Assembly (NCBI GenBank): GCA_006503535.1
Contig: QYRS01000001.1
Location: 3,720,001-3,784,000 of the forward strand
Direction of reading: 5' to 3'
DNA from: Arthrinium phaeospermum
Taxonomy: Eukaryota; Ascomycota; Sordariomycetes; Amphisphaeriales; Apiosporaceae
Length of the DNA: 64,000 nucleotides
Position 1 is the stretch's first letter. Each line of letters starts with the position of its first letter. Below, one piece after another: positions 23,328-33,748 of the stretch. The translations under genes were made by a program, and so were the position numbers. The notes below the pieces were generated by a model. The model did no database searches, had not been told where the DNA came from, and worked only from the letters and a program-made list of their open reading frames with translations.

Positions 23328-25227
23328 ATGCCTTCCATCACCAACCTGGGCGTAGCAGCCCTGAGGTAAGTCGAGCCTCCAACACTGCCACCCCTTTGCG
23401 CTACTAACACCCATGCAGCGCAGCATTTGCCAATGCTGCCTTGGGCCCCATGGGCGAGGGTCCCTTCACGGTGACTGCCTGTGGCCCGGAGTGCGGAGCG
23501 ACGACTACCATCATCTCGACCATGACTGTCTACGCCGGCTGCACGGAGTCTAACTCTCTGCCTGGGACCACCTACACCCCAAGCAGCGTCACCGGCCTCT
23601 CCTCCACCAATGCCTGGTCAACTTCACTGTCATCCAGCACTGCCTTGACCACGCCCGCCAGCAGCAGCAGCACCCCGGCTACCGTCCCCTATAGCTCTTC
23701 CAGCTACTACTCTTCTGTGCCTCCTTACTCGCCGTCTTCTTCCCCCACCGTGGGAACAAGCTCTTCGTCACCATTCGGCTCTTCTTCGTCGTCGACCCAC
23801 GTCAAGTCTACAGTCACCTCCACCGTGATCATCCACCCCTCGACCAGTCTCACCACGACTAGCCTGACCTCGACTGTGGTCATCACCCCCACGACCAGTC
23901 TCACTTCGACCGTCATCATCACCCCCACGACCAGTGTGACTATCCCCACCACCATCACCGTTCCTTACAGCTCGTCCACCGAGACGGAGACCACTGATAC
24001 CTGGTATGTCACATTGATTTTCTTTCCCTTTCGTAGCTCGACAACCTGAGTATTCTCTGATACTGATATGAAACGAACCTTGGCAGCGACACTGAGAGCA
24101 CCACCATCATCACCGAGTCATCCACTCTCCCCATGTCCTTGACCACCACCTACAAGTGGAACACCACCATCACGGTCATCCCCACCCAGTCGTTCCCCAC
24201 TGCTCCTAGCTCCAGCAGCAGTGCCATCTCGTCGACCGGCCCCTACAGCTCTGTTTCCTCTTCTTCCACCCCCTCCAGCTACGTGTACTCCACTACCACG
24301 TATGCTGCTTCTTCCTCGTCCTCTTCTGGATCGACCAGTGGCATCTCGAGCACTGAGGCTGTATCTACTACCACCATAACCAAGTCCACTGTTCCTGCCT
24401 CTTCCTCCACCGGCTCCGTCTTCACCAGCACCGTTACCTTGCCGTACTCCAGCTCAACCCAGAGCACTGGGTCGGTCAGCAGCACTGCGCTCAGCAGCAC
24501 CGCGCTCAGCAGCTCGTCCGTCAACACTTACTCGAGCTCTACCGCCGGCTCCAGCTCTGTCGTGACTTCTTCCACCGCTCTCAGCAGCAGCCCCACTGTC
24601 TCTACCTCAACCGCTACTGTGTCCACTTACAGCACCGTTACTCCTATCACCTCCTCCAGCGGTAGCAGCATCTTCAGCACCTCGTCCACCCTTCCCGTCC
24701 AGAGCTCCAGCTCCAGCTCTAGCTCCAGCTCCAAGGTGACCCAGAGCACGACCTGCCTCACCAACGGCGGATACGGGCACTCCTCCACCACCTGCTTCCT
24801 GCTGCCCACCTCCTACAGCAGCTACCCCTACCCCACCTCCACCCCCTCCTGGGTCACCTCGTCCATCTTCGGCACGTCCAGCAACGGCGCCGTGACCAAC
24901 CCCAACCCGACATCGACGCCGACGCCGTCCACCACCACCTTCACCCTCACCGGCCCCTCCACCACCACCACCGCCACCATGACCCTGACCCCGAACCCGG
25001 CGTCCTCGTCGTCGTCGGCTCCCTACTCCCTCTCCACCAGCTGCGGCCACGGCTCCGGCTACGGCTACTCCTGCTCTCAGGTCACGGTCTACCCGACCGC
25101 CGCGCCGACCGGCAACCCTGGCCAGCAATGGAACCCCGAGGAGGCCTGGAAGGCCTTCTTCGAGCAGTGGACCAAGAAGCAACAGAAGAAGTCCGGGTCG
25201 AAGCCCTGGTACAAGCTCTTCGATTAG
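23328..25227 (+). CDS. Secreted Ser/Thr-rich mucin-like surface protein
   Basis: Exons 23328-23365, 23419-24003 and 24087-25227 give 587 aa. Joining exon 1 to exon 2 makes a signal peptide (MPSITNLGVAALSAAFANA). A short Cys-bearing N-terminal segment follows (TACGPECGATTTII). Then several hundred residues are dominated by Ser and Thr, with repeated TSLTSTV(I/V)ITPTTS units near 23820-23945 and poly-Ser runs near 24710-24735. The C-terminus has two small Cys pairs and a basic, amphipathic end (QWTKKQQKK...WYKLFD). No GPI-anchor signal is visible, so it is probably a heavily O-mannosylated, secreted or wall-associated protein. The acceptor of intron 2 is the least certain junction, because an upstream TCGTAG also exists. 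Codon use is strongly biased to C-ending Ser/Thr codons, suggesting high expression. Confidence 0.8.
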
Positions 25228-26319
25228 ACAAGCAGGCTAGCAAACACGTCTTCCGTCCTTAGTACGACCAGGGAACCTCGATCAAAAGGGGGGCTTCGAG
25301 TGAGTTTGGGCGCGTCTATGACTATGCTGCCTACCACTCGGATCCCCTAACGTTCCCTGTTCACTTTTGCCCGGACGGGGCAAGTTTGGATACCTGGCGA
25401 ACATTGGTACAGAGACGGAAAGGGGGGCGGTATTTTGTGGTGGTACACTTCTTGACTTTCCTTAATCCACTTTTCTTTTCTTTTTCTCTTCTTCAAACAG
25501 TATTATTATTATTTGGCTGGCGGATATGTGTGGGAGATGGGGGACTTAATATGATAACGAGCGAATTGATATACATAGCTGAGCTTTTTGTTTCTCTTGC
25601 CATGATGTGCACAAGTGACTTAACCTAGGTCTATGTGATACATTATTTCAAAATCCATCCATGCCTCGTAATTCTAACTGTGATACCTTGTGCCGCCTGC
25701 AGTACTGGTTCGATTAAGCATTAGGTAAAAAAACTCGGCACTTTGTCATTGATGACCTTTTTGAGGTAGACCAAAGTAACATTAATTCTGTCTAGGTACA
25801 TATGCCGTTTTCGCCACCAACTGTATGATATACACTTCTTTTCAAGTGGTAGAGATCATGGCCATAGGGAAGGCTTAAGTACAGGAGAAGTAGGAAATTC
25901 CATCAAGTCTTGGTTCGTTTCTCAAGCCACGTGCTTGCTAAAAGATACGATATTGCACAGTGATTAGATAACAACAGGATAGCCTACCTGAAGTAAGTAG
26001 CTCCAACTAAAAAGAACGTTTTGCCAAGACCCCTGAGTCGCTTGCTAGTTGTCTCAGACACTATATCGATATTTTACTCAAGAAGGTTAAAGATACCCCT
26101 GACCCGTACTCCTTTGGTCTAAGGAGTATGAACTACGCCTTCCTTCGCACTTTCGTCTCGAACAATGTAACTTAGAAGGGACCCCTCTATTACAACCAAG
26201 GGGAATTGCAGTCGATGCCGTGCTATTGGTTACTTGAGGACGAGACGCTGGCTGCAAATACCACTGTCCAATAGTGGTGTATAGCGAGGAGGGTACCCGG
26301 CGTTTTGGTTAATAATCTT
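25228..26319. other. Intergenic, convergent 3' ends
   Basis: The mucin-like gene and the HET gene end towards each other. AT-rich UTR-like sequence occurs around 25440-25900. I see no gene here. Confidence 0.5.
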
Positions 26320-28610
26320 TCAGGAAATCTTCCAAACCGCATAGTAATCACAGTCTTCCATCCTTGCGTGCGCGTCGTTGAACGCTTGCACATACGCGCC
26401 GCTCATAACATCGCGGACAAAAGCCTCGCCCAAGAGCGTACCAGCGTGTCGTTCCTCCCCGCTTTGCCTTACCACAAGCGGCACGACTGAGAAGGCCGGG
26501 AGGACAATTCGGTCCCCTTCACAAGTCCCTCGGGGAACCAGCACGGCCCTGCCCCTTTTGGTGATGCCAAACAGTCGCTTGGATGACCACAAGTAAATGG
26601 CGGACTCTACCTCTGAAATTATCGCGTCCATGTCCCGGACCTCTGTATATCTAAAAGGATGCTTGGCCACTTTATCGAGGAACGCCGCATATCGCGCACA
26701 GTATATATCATGATATATATCGATAGGCTGTGCAGTGCCTGATAAGCCTGCTACCAACACGAACCATAGCGAGTTAGGTGGTACGTCGTCGCAGAAGCAT
26801 TCCTGTTGACATGGGTGATGTGACTGCTTTGCAGTAGTAGCTTCAATGAGGAGCTGGCGACACGCTTCTACCCATCTGGCCGTATTGATTACAGAAGTCT
26901 TGTCGTACAATTTCCTGGACGTGGGCGTCTTTCCAAAATTGGTGACTAGTACCACCTCTTGAACCTCGTCAATTTCGATGCATGGAAGTTGAAGTATATT
27001 CGTTTTCGTAATCCTGGGCTGTTGTTCCGAAGACAGGGTTTGGTCCCAGGGAAACATGGTTCGCAGATTGTAGCGGATAAAAGGGGTGTCGTTTTCCACG
27101 GAAGTCCAATCAGGTACCCAAGAGGGTAAACTGGTCGTCGCATCCAAGGGAGGCTTTCGGCGTTGAGAAACACATGAAAGGATCCTTAGATCTCTTGCGG
27201 CGATGCAAGCTTCTGCTAGACTCTGATATACATGACCAACATCTGCAGTGTAGTCCACTTCAACATGGGGGGATTGCTCGTCGTCGTTGACCAGACCGAG
27301 AACAGCATAGATTTTGTCTCTAGCATCTGTGCATTTGGCGGCACTGGTTGCTAGTAGGACTGAAATTAAGTCTCGTGGCGTATCGTGCTCCTTGACGGTC
27401 TGCCGCATCCTCTCCATTTCCACCACAGCTTTCACCCCGACCGTGGCCTTATCGAGCCCGCGCTCGAGTAGAACCCCCTTGTGGTGGAGATAAAGAACAG
27501 AACGTGCCAGTCTCCACCATGGTATGGCTTGCTGACCACAGAGTATTATGATATTATTTGCAAAAGCTACCTCTTGGAACACCCAAAGGCGACTGAACCA
27601 TGGCATCTGTAGCAAGCGAATAAGCGGTTTCAGATCCCGATCGGCAGCCAGGTCGAATGCGCCAGAAGGTGTGAAGTCAAAGCCACCTTGGATCAGTGGG
27701 GACGAGTCCGGGATCATGACGTTGTCAAGACTCCACTGGTCCTGTTGCACAATCGAGAACATCAGCTGATTTATGAGGTTGAACGCTTCTCGAGTTTGTC
27801 GGGAAGCAGGTCCGAGCCAAACCAAGACACGTCGTGCCTCTGAGAAAATATTTTTCATCAACCGGATCTGCTGTCCTCTCTCGACAGTGTCGTTTTGGTC
27901 GATGCAAATAGCATCGACCCATAGAACCCGGGTCTCCATAGGAGATCGCAAGTGCTGCAGAGCTTCTTCGAGGTTCTTAGTAACTGAAAGGGGTAGATTA
28001 TTGCAGATAAGCGCGACCCTGTTCGCTGGATCGCCCCACGCGTATGACAGCGCTTCGTAAGCCACCCGATCAGAACGACTGCAAACAATGAGTGAACAAT
28101 CAAGTGAATCGTGGCTATTCCCAGGCATGAGGAGCAATAGTCGGAACTCGCCAGCCTCCAAGTTTGTGTACGGGGATCCTGGCTCCTTAGTCGCTTTGGT
28201 TACTGCACTTAATCCTATCTCCTGATGTGAGTCCTGCTAAGTTGCTTCTTAGATCGAATCGTGACCAGGTAAATACCTTTAATGTGTTCATGGGTAATTC
28301 GGGATACTGTCGAGTGACCTATCAAGGCTGCGTTTATTTTGGCAGCATATATTTCCGAGTAATCGGCCCGGCCACTGAAACAATACCATGCCATGCTAGC
28401 TGGAGCAGCAACTATTACGATGAAAAGAAACAGGTTGGTTGCCAAATTTGAAGTAGTTGCTTGGCGGTTCTTTTTGTCGTGAATAGGCGAGGCTCGCCTG
28501 TCGTGACTGCTAGATGAACGTGGTGGAGTCGACAGGCGATGGATCGTGCGAGAGCTCCATTTAGAGTATCTGAAAAGCCTGTAAGGACTTCTAGATAGAA
28601 GACTATTCAT
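26320..28610 (-). CDS. HET-domain protein with membrane-anchored N-terminus
   Basis: Two-exon model: 28610-28277 and 28214-26320, 742 aa. Exon 2 carries a typical HET (heterokaryon incompatibility) domain: YTNLEAGEFRLL, YEALSYAWGD, VTKNLEEALQHLR, LWVDAICIDQND and RGQQIRLMKNIFSEA. It ends with the usual C-terminal region (GDRIVLPAFSVVPLVVR, GEAFVRDVMSG). No ATG precedes the domain in that frame. Splicing from AAAG/GTATTT to GATAG joins it in phase to an upstream exon that starts with ATG. That exon encodes an Arg/Ser-rich stretch lacking acidic residues and then one hydrophobic helix (NLFLFIVIVAAPASMAWYCF). HET domains trigger programmed cell death after non-self recognition. The first-exon join is inferred; the HET domain itself is certain. 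Confidence 0.82.
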
Positions 28611-29105
28611 TGTTACCAACACGAATGACGGGGTGATGGTTAGAACGTCTGGAATCGGTTGTTGAAACTGGATTGAACAGAGATGCGTGTCTATGACGTT
28701 CGGAAGATATGACTTCCAGAGAGCTTTCCCGTGAAAGAAATGCAAGCAAGCTGTAATATCGCTGCCTGCTTGACCTTTCTTGGCGGGTAGATTCCACTGG
28801 ACTCACCGCTATCCGGGTAAAGTCAAGTCCGAGCATGGCTAAATGTCAGGCGAGGTCCTATTGGATTGGTTCGATGCACCTCTTTATCGGTAGGACATTC
28901 AGCCACCACGCCAACCTGCATGTCATCCATTTTGGGGTCGATGCAGTGCTACCAATAGTATGTCTGGTAAATGTAGTGAAGAACGGCCCATAGTGGCGGA
29001 GAGATTTCAGACCTGAATCGCGCCCACGTCGCGGGACAAGTTAGTTTGGCAACATGAAGAATGATCAGTCATGAACGAACGGCCAATACGAAGGGCCTTT
29101 GTGTC
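28611..29105. other. Intergenic, HET promoter
   Basis: Upstream region of the HET gene and 3' flank of the F-box-like orphan. The frame of HET exon 1 stays open upstream to another ATG at 28745, so a longer N-terminus is possible. Nothing else is recognisable. Confidence 0.4.
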
Positions 29106-30089
29106 TTACCTGCGCGAATCATCTTCCTCCTCGCCAAACATCGCGAAAGGCAGGGCCTCGGTCGGCTGGCTTGGCAGATGTTTCAAAACATCCTCGGGCA
29201 CTGGCTTCCCTTCACAATCCAGCGGCGCGCCGCCAACGTCGTCGGGATCGAAGCGGCCATCCTGCTTGTTATAGTGCGCGTCGCCCTCTGGCAGCCGCAC
29301 GCGGCGAAACCCCTTCTCCCGGGCGGAGAAGCAGCGGTCCACGGCGTCGCACAGGAAGAGGGAGCGGTTGTCGTCGACGGTCACTTCGGCGTCCTCCGGG
29401 ACGGCGTCGCCGATGGTTCGCAGCACGTGCTCTAGCTGGTCGACCCAGACGGGCCATCCGCGGTGGTGAGCCCAGTTCGGAACGAGCGCCGCGACCTGCA
29501 GCGTCCGCAACTCGCCCCCCATAAGGGCTCGCCACCCCGCGGCGCGGGCGTGGTCGTCGCCGACCAGCGGGGCGCCGCCAAAGAACTCCCACGGCGTCGC
29601 GCCCCAGTGTCCGTCCCCGCGGGGACCGGAATCGTCGGGGTCGCGGGTGATGTAGTACCCATGGTAGTCCGTGTAAGCCGTCAACCTAACATTGCGCACA
29701 AGCCGCAGGTTGCGCTCCCCGACCCCAAAGAGCCGCAGAAACACGCAGCGCTGCTCGAGCGCCACCGCGAACACGTTACGCCCGTACAGTACCTCGGTCC
29801 CCTCGTCGTGGATTTGCGCGCAGGCCCGCAGGAGCGCGGTAGCGTGCGGACGCAGGCGCGCCTCGTAGTGCGCGCCGCAGCCGTAGGCGCGCCGGCCGCA
29901 GCAATCCGGATTATTGTCGGCGGCTCCCTCGCGCGCCAGCTGGCGCCGGAGCCGCCGCGGGGTCGTGAACCAGACGCGGTAGCAGTCGATGGCCTGGGGC
30001 TGGGCGAAGAGGAGGTGATATATCTTGTCGCGGATCTCGCGGGGGAGGTTCAGGAATGTGGGCTGCGGTGGCTGATGTGGTTGACCCAT
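29106..30089 (-). CDS. Fungal F-box-like protein of unknown function
   Basis: A 327-codon frame with ATG at 30089. It begins TFLNLPREIRDKIYHLLF, the F-box-like opening shared by a very large fungus-specific family (DUF7730 type). LLRACAQIHDEGTEVLYGRNVF follows, the usual second conserved block. The rest is Arg/Asp-rich and divergent. The annotated stop sits in CGCAGGTAAGA, an excellent splice donor, so the last codons may be intronic and a short 3' exon may exist further left. Members of this family are poorly characterised. Its position beside the terpene cluster is probably a border effect rather than a pathway role. Confidence 0.7.
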   Translation of the reverse strand: MGQPHQPPQPTFLNLPREIRDKIYHLLFAQPQAIDCYRVWFTTPRRLRRQLAREGAADNNPDCCGRRAYGCGAHYEARLRPHATALLRACAQIHDEGTEVLYGRNVFAVALEQRCVFLRLFGVGERNLRLVRNVRLTAYTDYHGYYITRDPDDSGPRGDGHWGATPWEFFGGAPLVGDDHARAAGWRALMGGELRTLQVAALVPNWAHHRGWPVWVDQLEHVLRTIGDAVPEDAEVTVDDNRSLFLCDAVDRCFSAREKGFRRVRLPEGDAHYNKQDGRFDPDDVGGAPLDCEGKPVPEDVLKHLPSQPTEALPFAMFGEEEDDSRR

Positions 30090-30671
30090 GGTTTCTTCGG
30101 CCTGAATGCACGTGCGTGTCTTGATTTGATGGAATGGACAGGGGAATTCACTTGAAGTATTGCATTCGTCTCAATACTTGTGCAATAGTGACAGCAACCT
30201 GGTTCATGGGTGAGTCACTAGGGGCTGTGCTGGGTTAGCGATTAAGGGGGCGCTAGTTGATCACTAGCGAGGGGTTCAGGGGCATTGACGCAGATTCCAA
30301 TTGGCCAGAGTCAATTGAACACGGTAACCTTTGGCTGCAAGCTTCGTATAGGAATGACATACAGTAATTGGATCCATTAGAACTGCTTTTAAATATTTAT
30401 ATGTAGAAAAACGCCCTCTAGATAATCTCTTAATTTCCCCGGAAAGTGGAGTTGCGGCTGGACAGCAGGTGTATTCAGCTAACCTACAAGAAAATCTCGC
30501 ATGCATCCACGCTCTAACCTATGTCCAATACCTAACACCATTCGACGATCGAACAAGATAACGATTCCATTTCTATCGCGATCTGGCACGTATTTTTCAC
30601 CCTCCTTCCCCTTCCCCCTTCCCTCCTTACTCCCACTTCGTGACCATCGTCATGCAACAGATTCCCAACTT
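30090..30671. other. Intergenic, left edge of the terpene cluster
   Basis: Promoter of the leftward F-box-like gene and 3' flank of the leftward P450. Pyrimidine-rich sequence at 30600-30640. No gene is seen. Confidence 0.45.
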
Positions 30672-32786
30672 CTACTCGACCGTCACCCTAGTACCCCGGC
30701 TGTCCAGCTTGGGCAAGGGCATCAAGAAGTCGACAGACTGCGAAATGTCCGACTCATCCGTCTCGTATAGAGTCAAAGCCGGTCCCCCGGGTCTGAACAT
30801 GACCGCCATGGCATGGTTCATCTCCGCCATCGCGAGGCTGCCATCGTCGTCAGTCAGTCTCGGTATCCCCATTCAATCAAAGAGAAGAGGAAAAGGGGGA
30901 GGGATGAGAGAGATGCACTTACTTGATACCCAGACAGTTCCGCGAGCCCCGGGTGAAGGGGACCCAGTTCCGGTCCATCTTGGGGTTGTAGGCGCCCAGC
31001 CAGCGCTCGGGCACGAACCGGAAGGGCTCCGGGTAGACGTCCGGGTCGGTGTGGAGCGAGTAGGCGGCCATGCCCACGGGCGTGCCCTTGGGGATCGTCC
31101 ACTGCTTGTACTGGAGGGCGACGTCGGGGGCGGTGCGGGGCAGGCGGCGCATCACGCCGAAGCTGAGTCTGTGGTCGAAGGGAGTTAGACCATTGAACCC
31201 GAGAAAAGTGAGAGCCTACTTGGTCCTAAGAGTAGGATCGAAGGGAAGTAACGTACCGTAACCCCTCCTTAATGACGGCCTGCAGATACACCAGCTTCTC
31301 CAGCTCCGCCCAGCGCGGCGACGCGGCCGGGTAGTTGGCCATGAGCGGCGCCAGCTCCTCGGTGAGGCGCTTCTTCATGGCCGGGTCGCGCAGGAGGTAG
31401 TAGCACATGAAGCCGAGGGTGCGGGCGGTGGTGGCGGTGCCGGCGCCGAAGAGCACCATGGCCTCGCGCGACAGGCGCTCCACCGACTGCTCCGAGGGCG
31501 GCATCTCGCTCGTCACGATGTAGCGGAAGATGGAGTTGGAGGCGTTCTCGTCGTAGTGCTTGCCCTCGGCGTTTTCGCGCTTGGTTTCGACGATGTGTTG
31601 GGCCATCATCTGCATTGCAATATTAGATTATGCGTGAGCCCAGGAAGCATGATGCAGTCGAGAGGGGATGGTTACCTGGCGGAACTCGTTGAAACCGGAG
31701 GCACCGGGATAGACCTTATACAGTAGGCTGGTGGGGAAGATCCGGGCCAAGCTACATCTGCCGTTAGAGCTTGCAATTCGGCCTAGCCAGGGATACGTGA
31801 CTGTTGCTCATTCTTTACTTACCCGACAAGTTGAGGAACATGCATGAAAAGGAGAAGTTGCCGTACAATTCTCTCGATCAGCTCATGCCTATTAAGCAAG
31901 CAGTGGTCAGTCAGAGGGTGTTCTCTTCTTTGACCAAGTGTGGAGACTTGGGAAAAAGAGAGAAGACGACTTGCCATTCTTTGCCAAAGTCCGGATTCTT
32001 CATCATGCTGGGCGGGGTTTCACAACAGATCCTCCCGATCACGTCACCCGCAAAGGCGGAAAACACGTGGTCCAGCCGGATGACGGCCTTGGACCCCTTC
32101 ATCTCCTCCAGCCGGCTGTTGAGCAGACTCGTTTCGGCCACGATCATCTCCTCCATGCGGCTGATGCCCAGGCGGGAGAAGAAGGGCTCGAGGGGCTTGC
32201 GGCGCCGGCGGTGCAGCTCGTGGTTCTCCGTCATGGTGTGGGAGTCTAGGGGGTTGGGGAATTGTTAGTTAGCAGCTGGGTTCGAGATGATGCATCAAAG
32301 TACATGGCGGCTCACCGTCGAAGCCGATGCCGGTCCTGTAGCGCGGCCAGATGCCAGTGCGGCGTGTGTTGCCGGCCACGTAGACGTCATTGTAGAACTC
32401 AGGGTCGTTGATGACGATTTCGTAGGGGTTAATGCGAATGATGGGGCCTATAATGAGCGAGCTTGAAGTCAGAACACAAAGTTTCTTTCATAACGTGATC
32501 ATGATAGACGTCGTCACATACCGTATTTCTTGTGCATCTCTTCGATCTTATACACATACTGCCCTCTCTTGATGACATCGTAGTAGAACTCATATATTCG
32601 CGTCGCAGCGGCCAGCTTGGGGCCGGGGAAACCGGCCAAGGGGTGGAAAAGCAGATTGTAGGTCCATATCGAGACGAAGTAGACTCCAACGGCAGCACCG
32701 AGTAGAATCCAGGTGCGCGTCGAGGTCACGGAGGACAGTGCGACCCTGCGCACTGCATCCATATCGTATGCCTTTGTAGCGTCCAT
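30672..32786 (-). CDS. Cytochrome P450 (TRI4/CYP58-like), divergent from the terpene synthase
   Basis: Eight exons: 32786-32522, 32447-32316, 32245-31975, 31888-31823, 31751-31676, 31609-31257, 31168-30923 and 30837-30672. They give 524 aa with every phase closing. An N-terminal ER anchor (TWILLGAAVGVYFVSIW) is followed by the Pro-rich hinge FPGPKLAAATRIYEFYY. The I-helix reads LFGAGTATTART, ExxR is EGLR, and the PERF-like block is FVPERW. The heme loop FTRGSRNCLG carries Cys466. The blocks HELHRRRRKPLEPFFSRLGI and NLAMAEM resemble the trichodiene-oxygenase group of fungal P450s. It is an ER monooxygenase that probably performs an early oxidation of the terpene made by the adjacent synthase, with which it shares a 962-bp promoter. 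Intron 3 begins with GC rather than GT. Confidence 0.95.
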
Positions 32787-33199
32787 TGTGCTTGGAGATT
32801 GGGAACACGACTTGCACGGTTGGAGTCGCGTTGTTGTCTATAGAGGTAGCTCAAGCTGCGTTTCTCGTTTTATTATGAGGCCAGTGTGTTGGGAATGAAC
32901 ATCGTTATTACTGATGACTGTATGTTTGCAACAGGCATTGTACGAAAGAACTCAAGTGACTATGCTTGCACTACCCAGCCTGACTGGAAAGGGATGATGC
33001 ACACATCCAGTTACGCCTCAATCGCCGATTACGGTATACAGCTGGAAGCAGAGCCACTAAGATGGCGACTCTCTTGGACGCCACAACACCAATCGGAGGA
33101 ACTTCTGGAGTTTTCAGCTGTGGTGAGACAAACACATGCAGCATGCATGTCAGCTGAGGAGAGGTGCAGTGCTGACGACGCGGGGGACATGACTGTTCG

Positions 33200-33299
33200 A
33201 ATTACTATGCCTGGCTGACGTCCCTCAAGAGCCTCCAATCAGGATATTCCACACAGGTACTGAATTACCATCCCTCCGAGTAATTGTCGGAATAATTAC
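33200..33299. promoter_or_regulatory. Cluster of four AATTAC/GTAATT motifs
   Basis: AATTAC (or its complement) occurs at 33200-33205, 33263-33268, 33280-33285 and 33294-33299, four times in 100 bp between the divergent P450 and terpene synthase genes. The same core occurs as a GTAATTAC palindrome upstream of the MFS gene and once in the bZIP/reductase promoter. This makes it a candidate binding site for a cluster regulator. Confidence 0.4.
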
Positions 33300-33301
33300 T
33301 C
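33278..33301. promoter_or_regulatory. Perfect 8-bp inverted repeat, candidate operator
   Basis: GAGTAATT and AATTACTC form perfect arms around an 8-base spacer (GTCGGAAT). An AP-1/GCN4-type TGACTCA follows directly at 33303-33309. Dyad symmetry is what a dimeric regulator such as the neighbouring bZIP protein would bind. The assignment is inferred. Confidence 0.4.
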
Positions 33302-33748
33302 TTGACTCATCACACCAGTCAGAGTATTGCACTAATTCCATTGAGATTGATCTACGGCCATACAGGAAGCCGAGCCTTAGAGCTTAGCTGAGTTTGGCAG
33401 AGCCGAAGTTGTAAGCCCACGTGGAGGATTGTAGGAGCCAGGCCCAAACTAGTGAGTGTTGGCACATGGAACAGGTTACAGCTGGGAGAGGATGTGTATA
33501 TCAATCGAACCATACGAGCTTCGTACTGTGCTTTGAATAAGTCGTCATAGAGGTTCCATACTACCCTGGGACTGCCAATAACAGTATCTGGACACATAGA
33601 GAGACTACTTCAAAGCTGCATAGATATGCCAGATATCTTCCGTACCATCCAATATTTGTTCCTCCTCCACTTGGGACTTTTCGCCTTCTACGTTCTCTTC
33701 CGATACACTCTGAAGGCTTGACTGAACAGGGCCAATAAAGTCAACAAA

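Larger units (their letters stand above)
32787..33748. other. Bidirectional promoter of P450 and terpene synthase
   Basis: The two start codons are 962 bp apart and divergent. The stretch holds a concentration of AATTAC motifs and an inverted repeat at 33278-33301 (separate entries). A plus frame from 32895 lacks any family resemblance and is treated as non-coding. Confidence 0.6.

Noticed and set aside
24607..25182. 191-codon minus frame over the mucin-like gene
   Set aside because: Gly/Arg-rich antisense of Ser/Thr codons; no domain.
32895..33218. 107-codon plus frame in the P450/terpene synthase promoter
   Set aside because: No domain; it lies within the bidirectional promoter and overlaps the start of the motif cluster. 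Probably chance.
33303..33309. TGACTCA as a cluster-specific AP-1 site
   Set aside because: The heptamer occurs several times across the window (for example 6123, 17102, 19165, 57826), about as often as chance predicts, so it is not informative alone.
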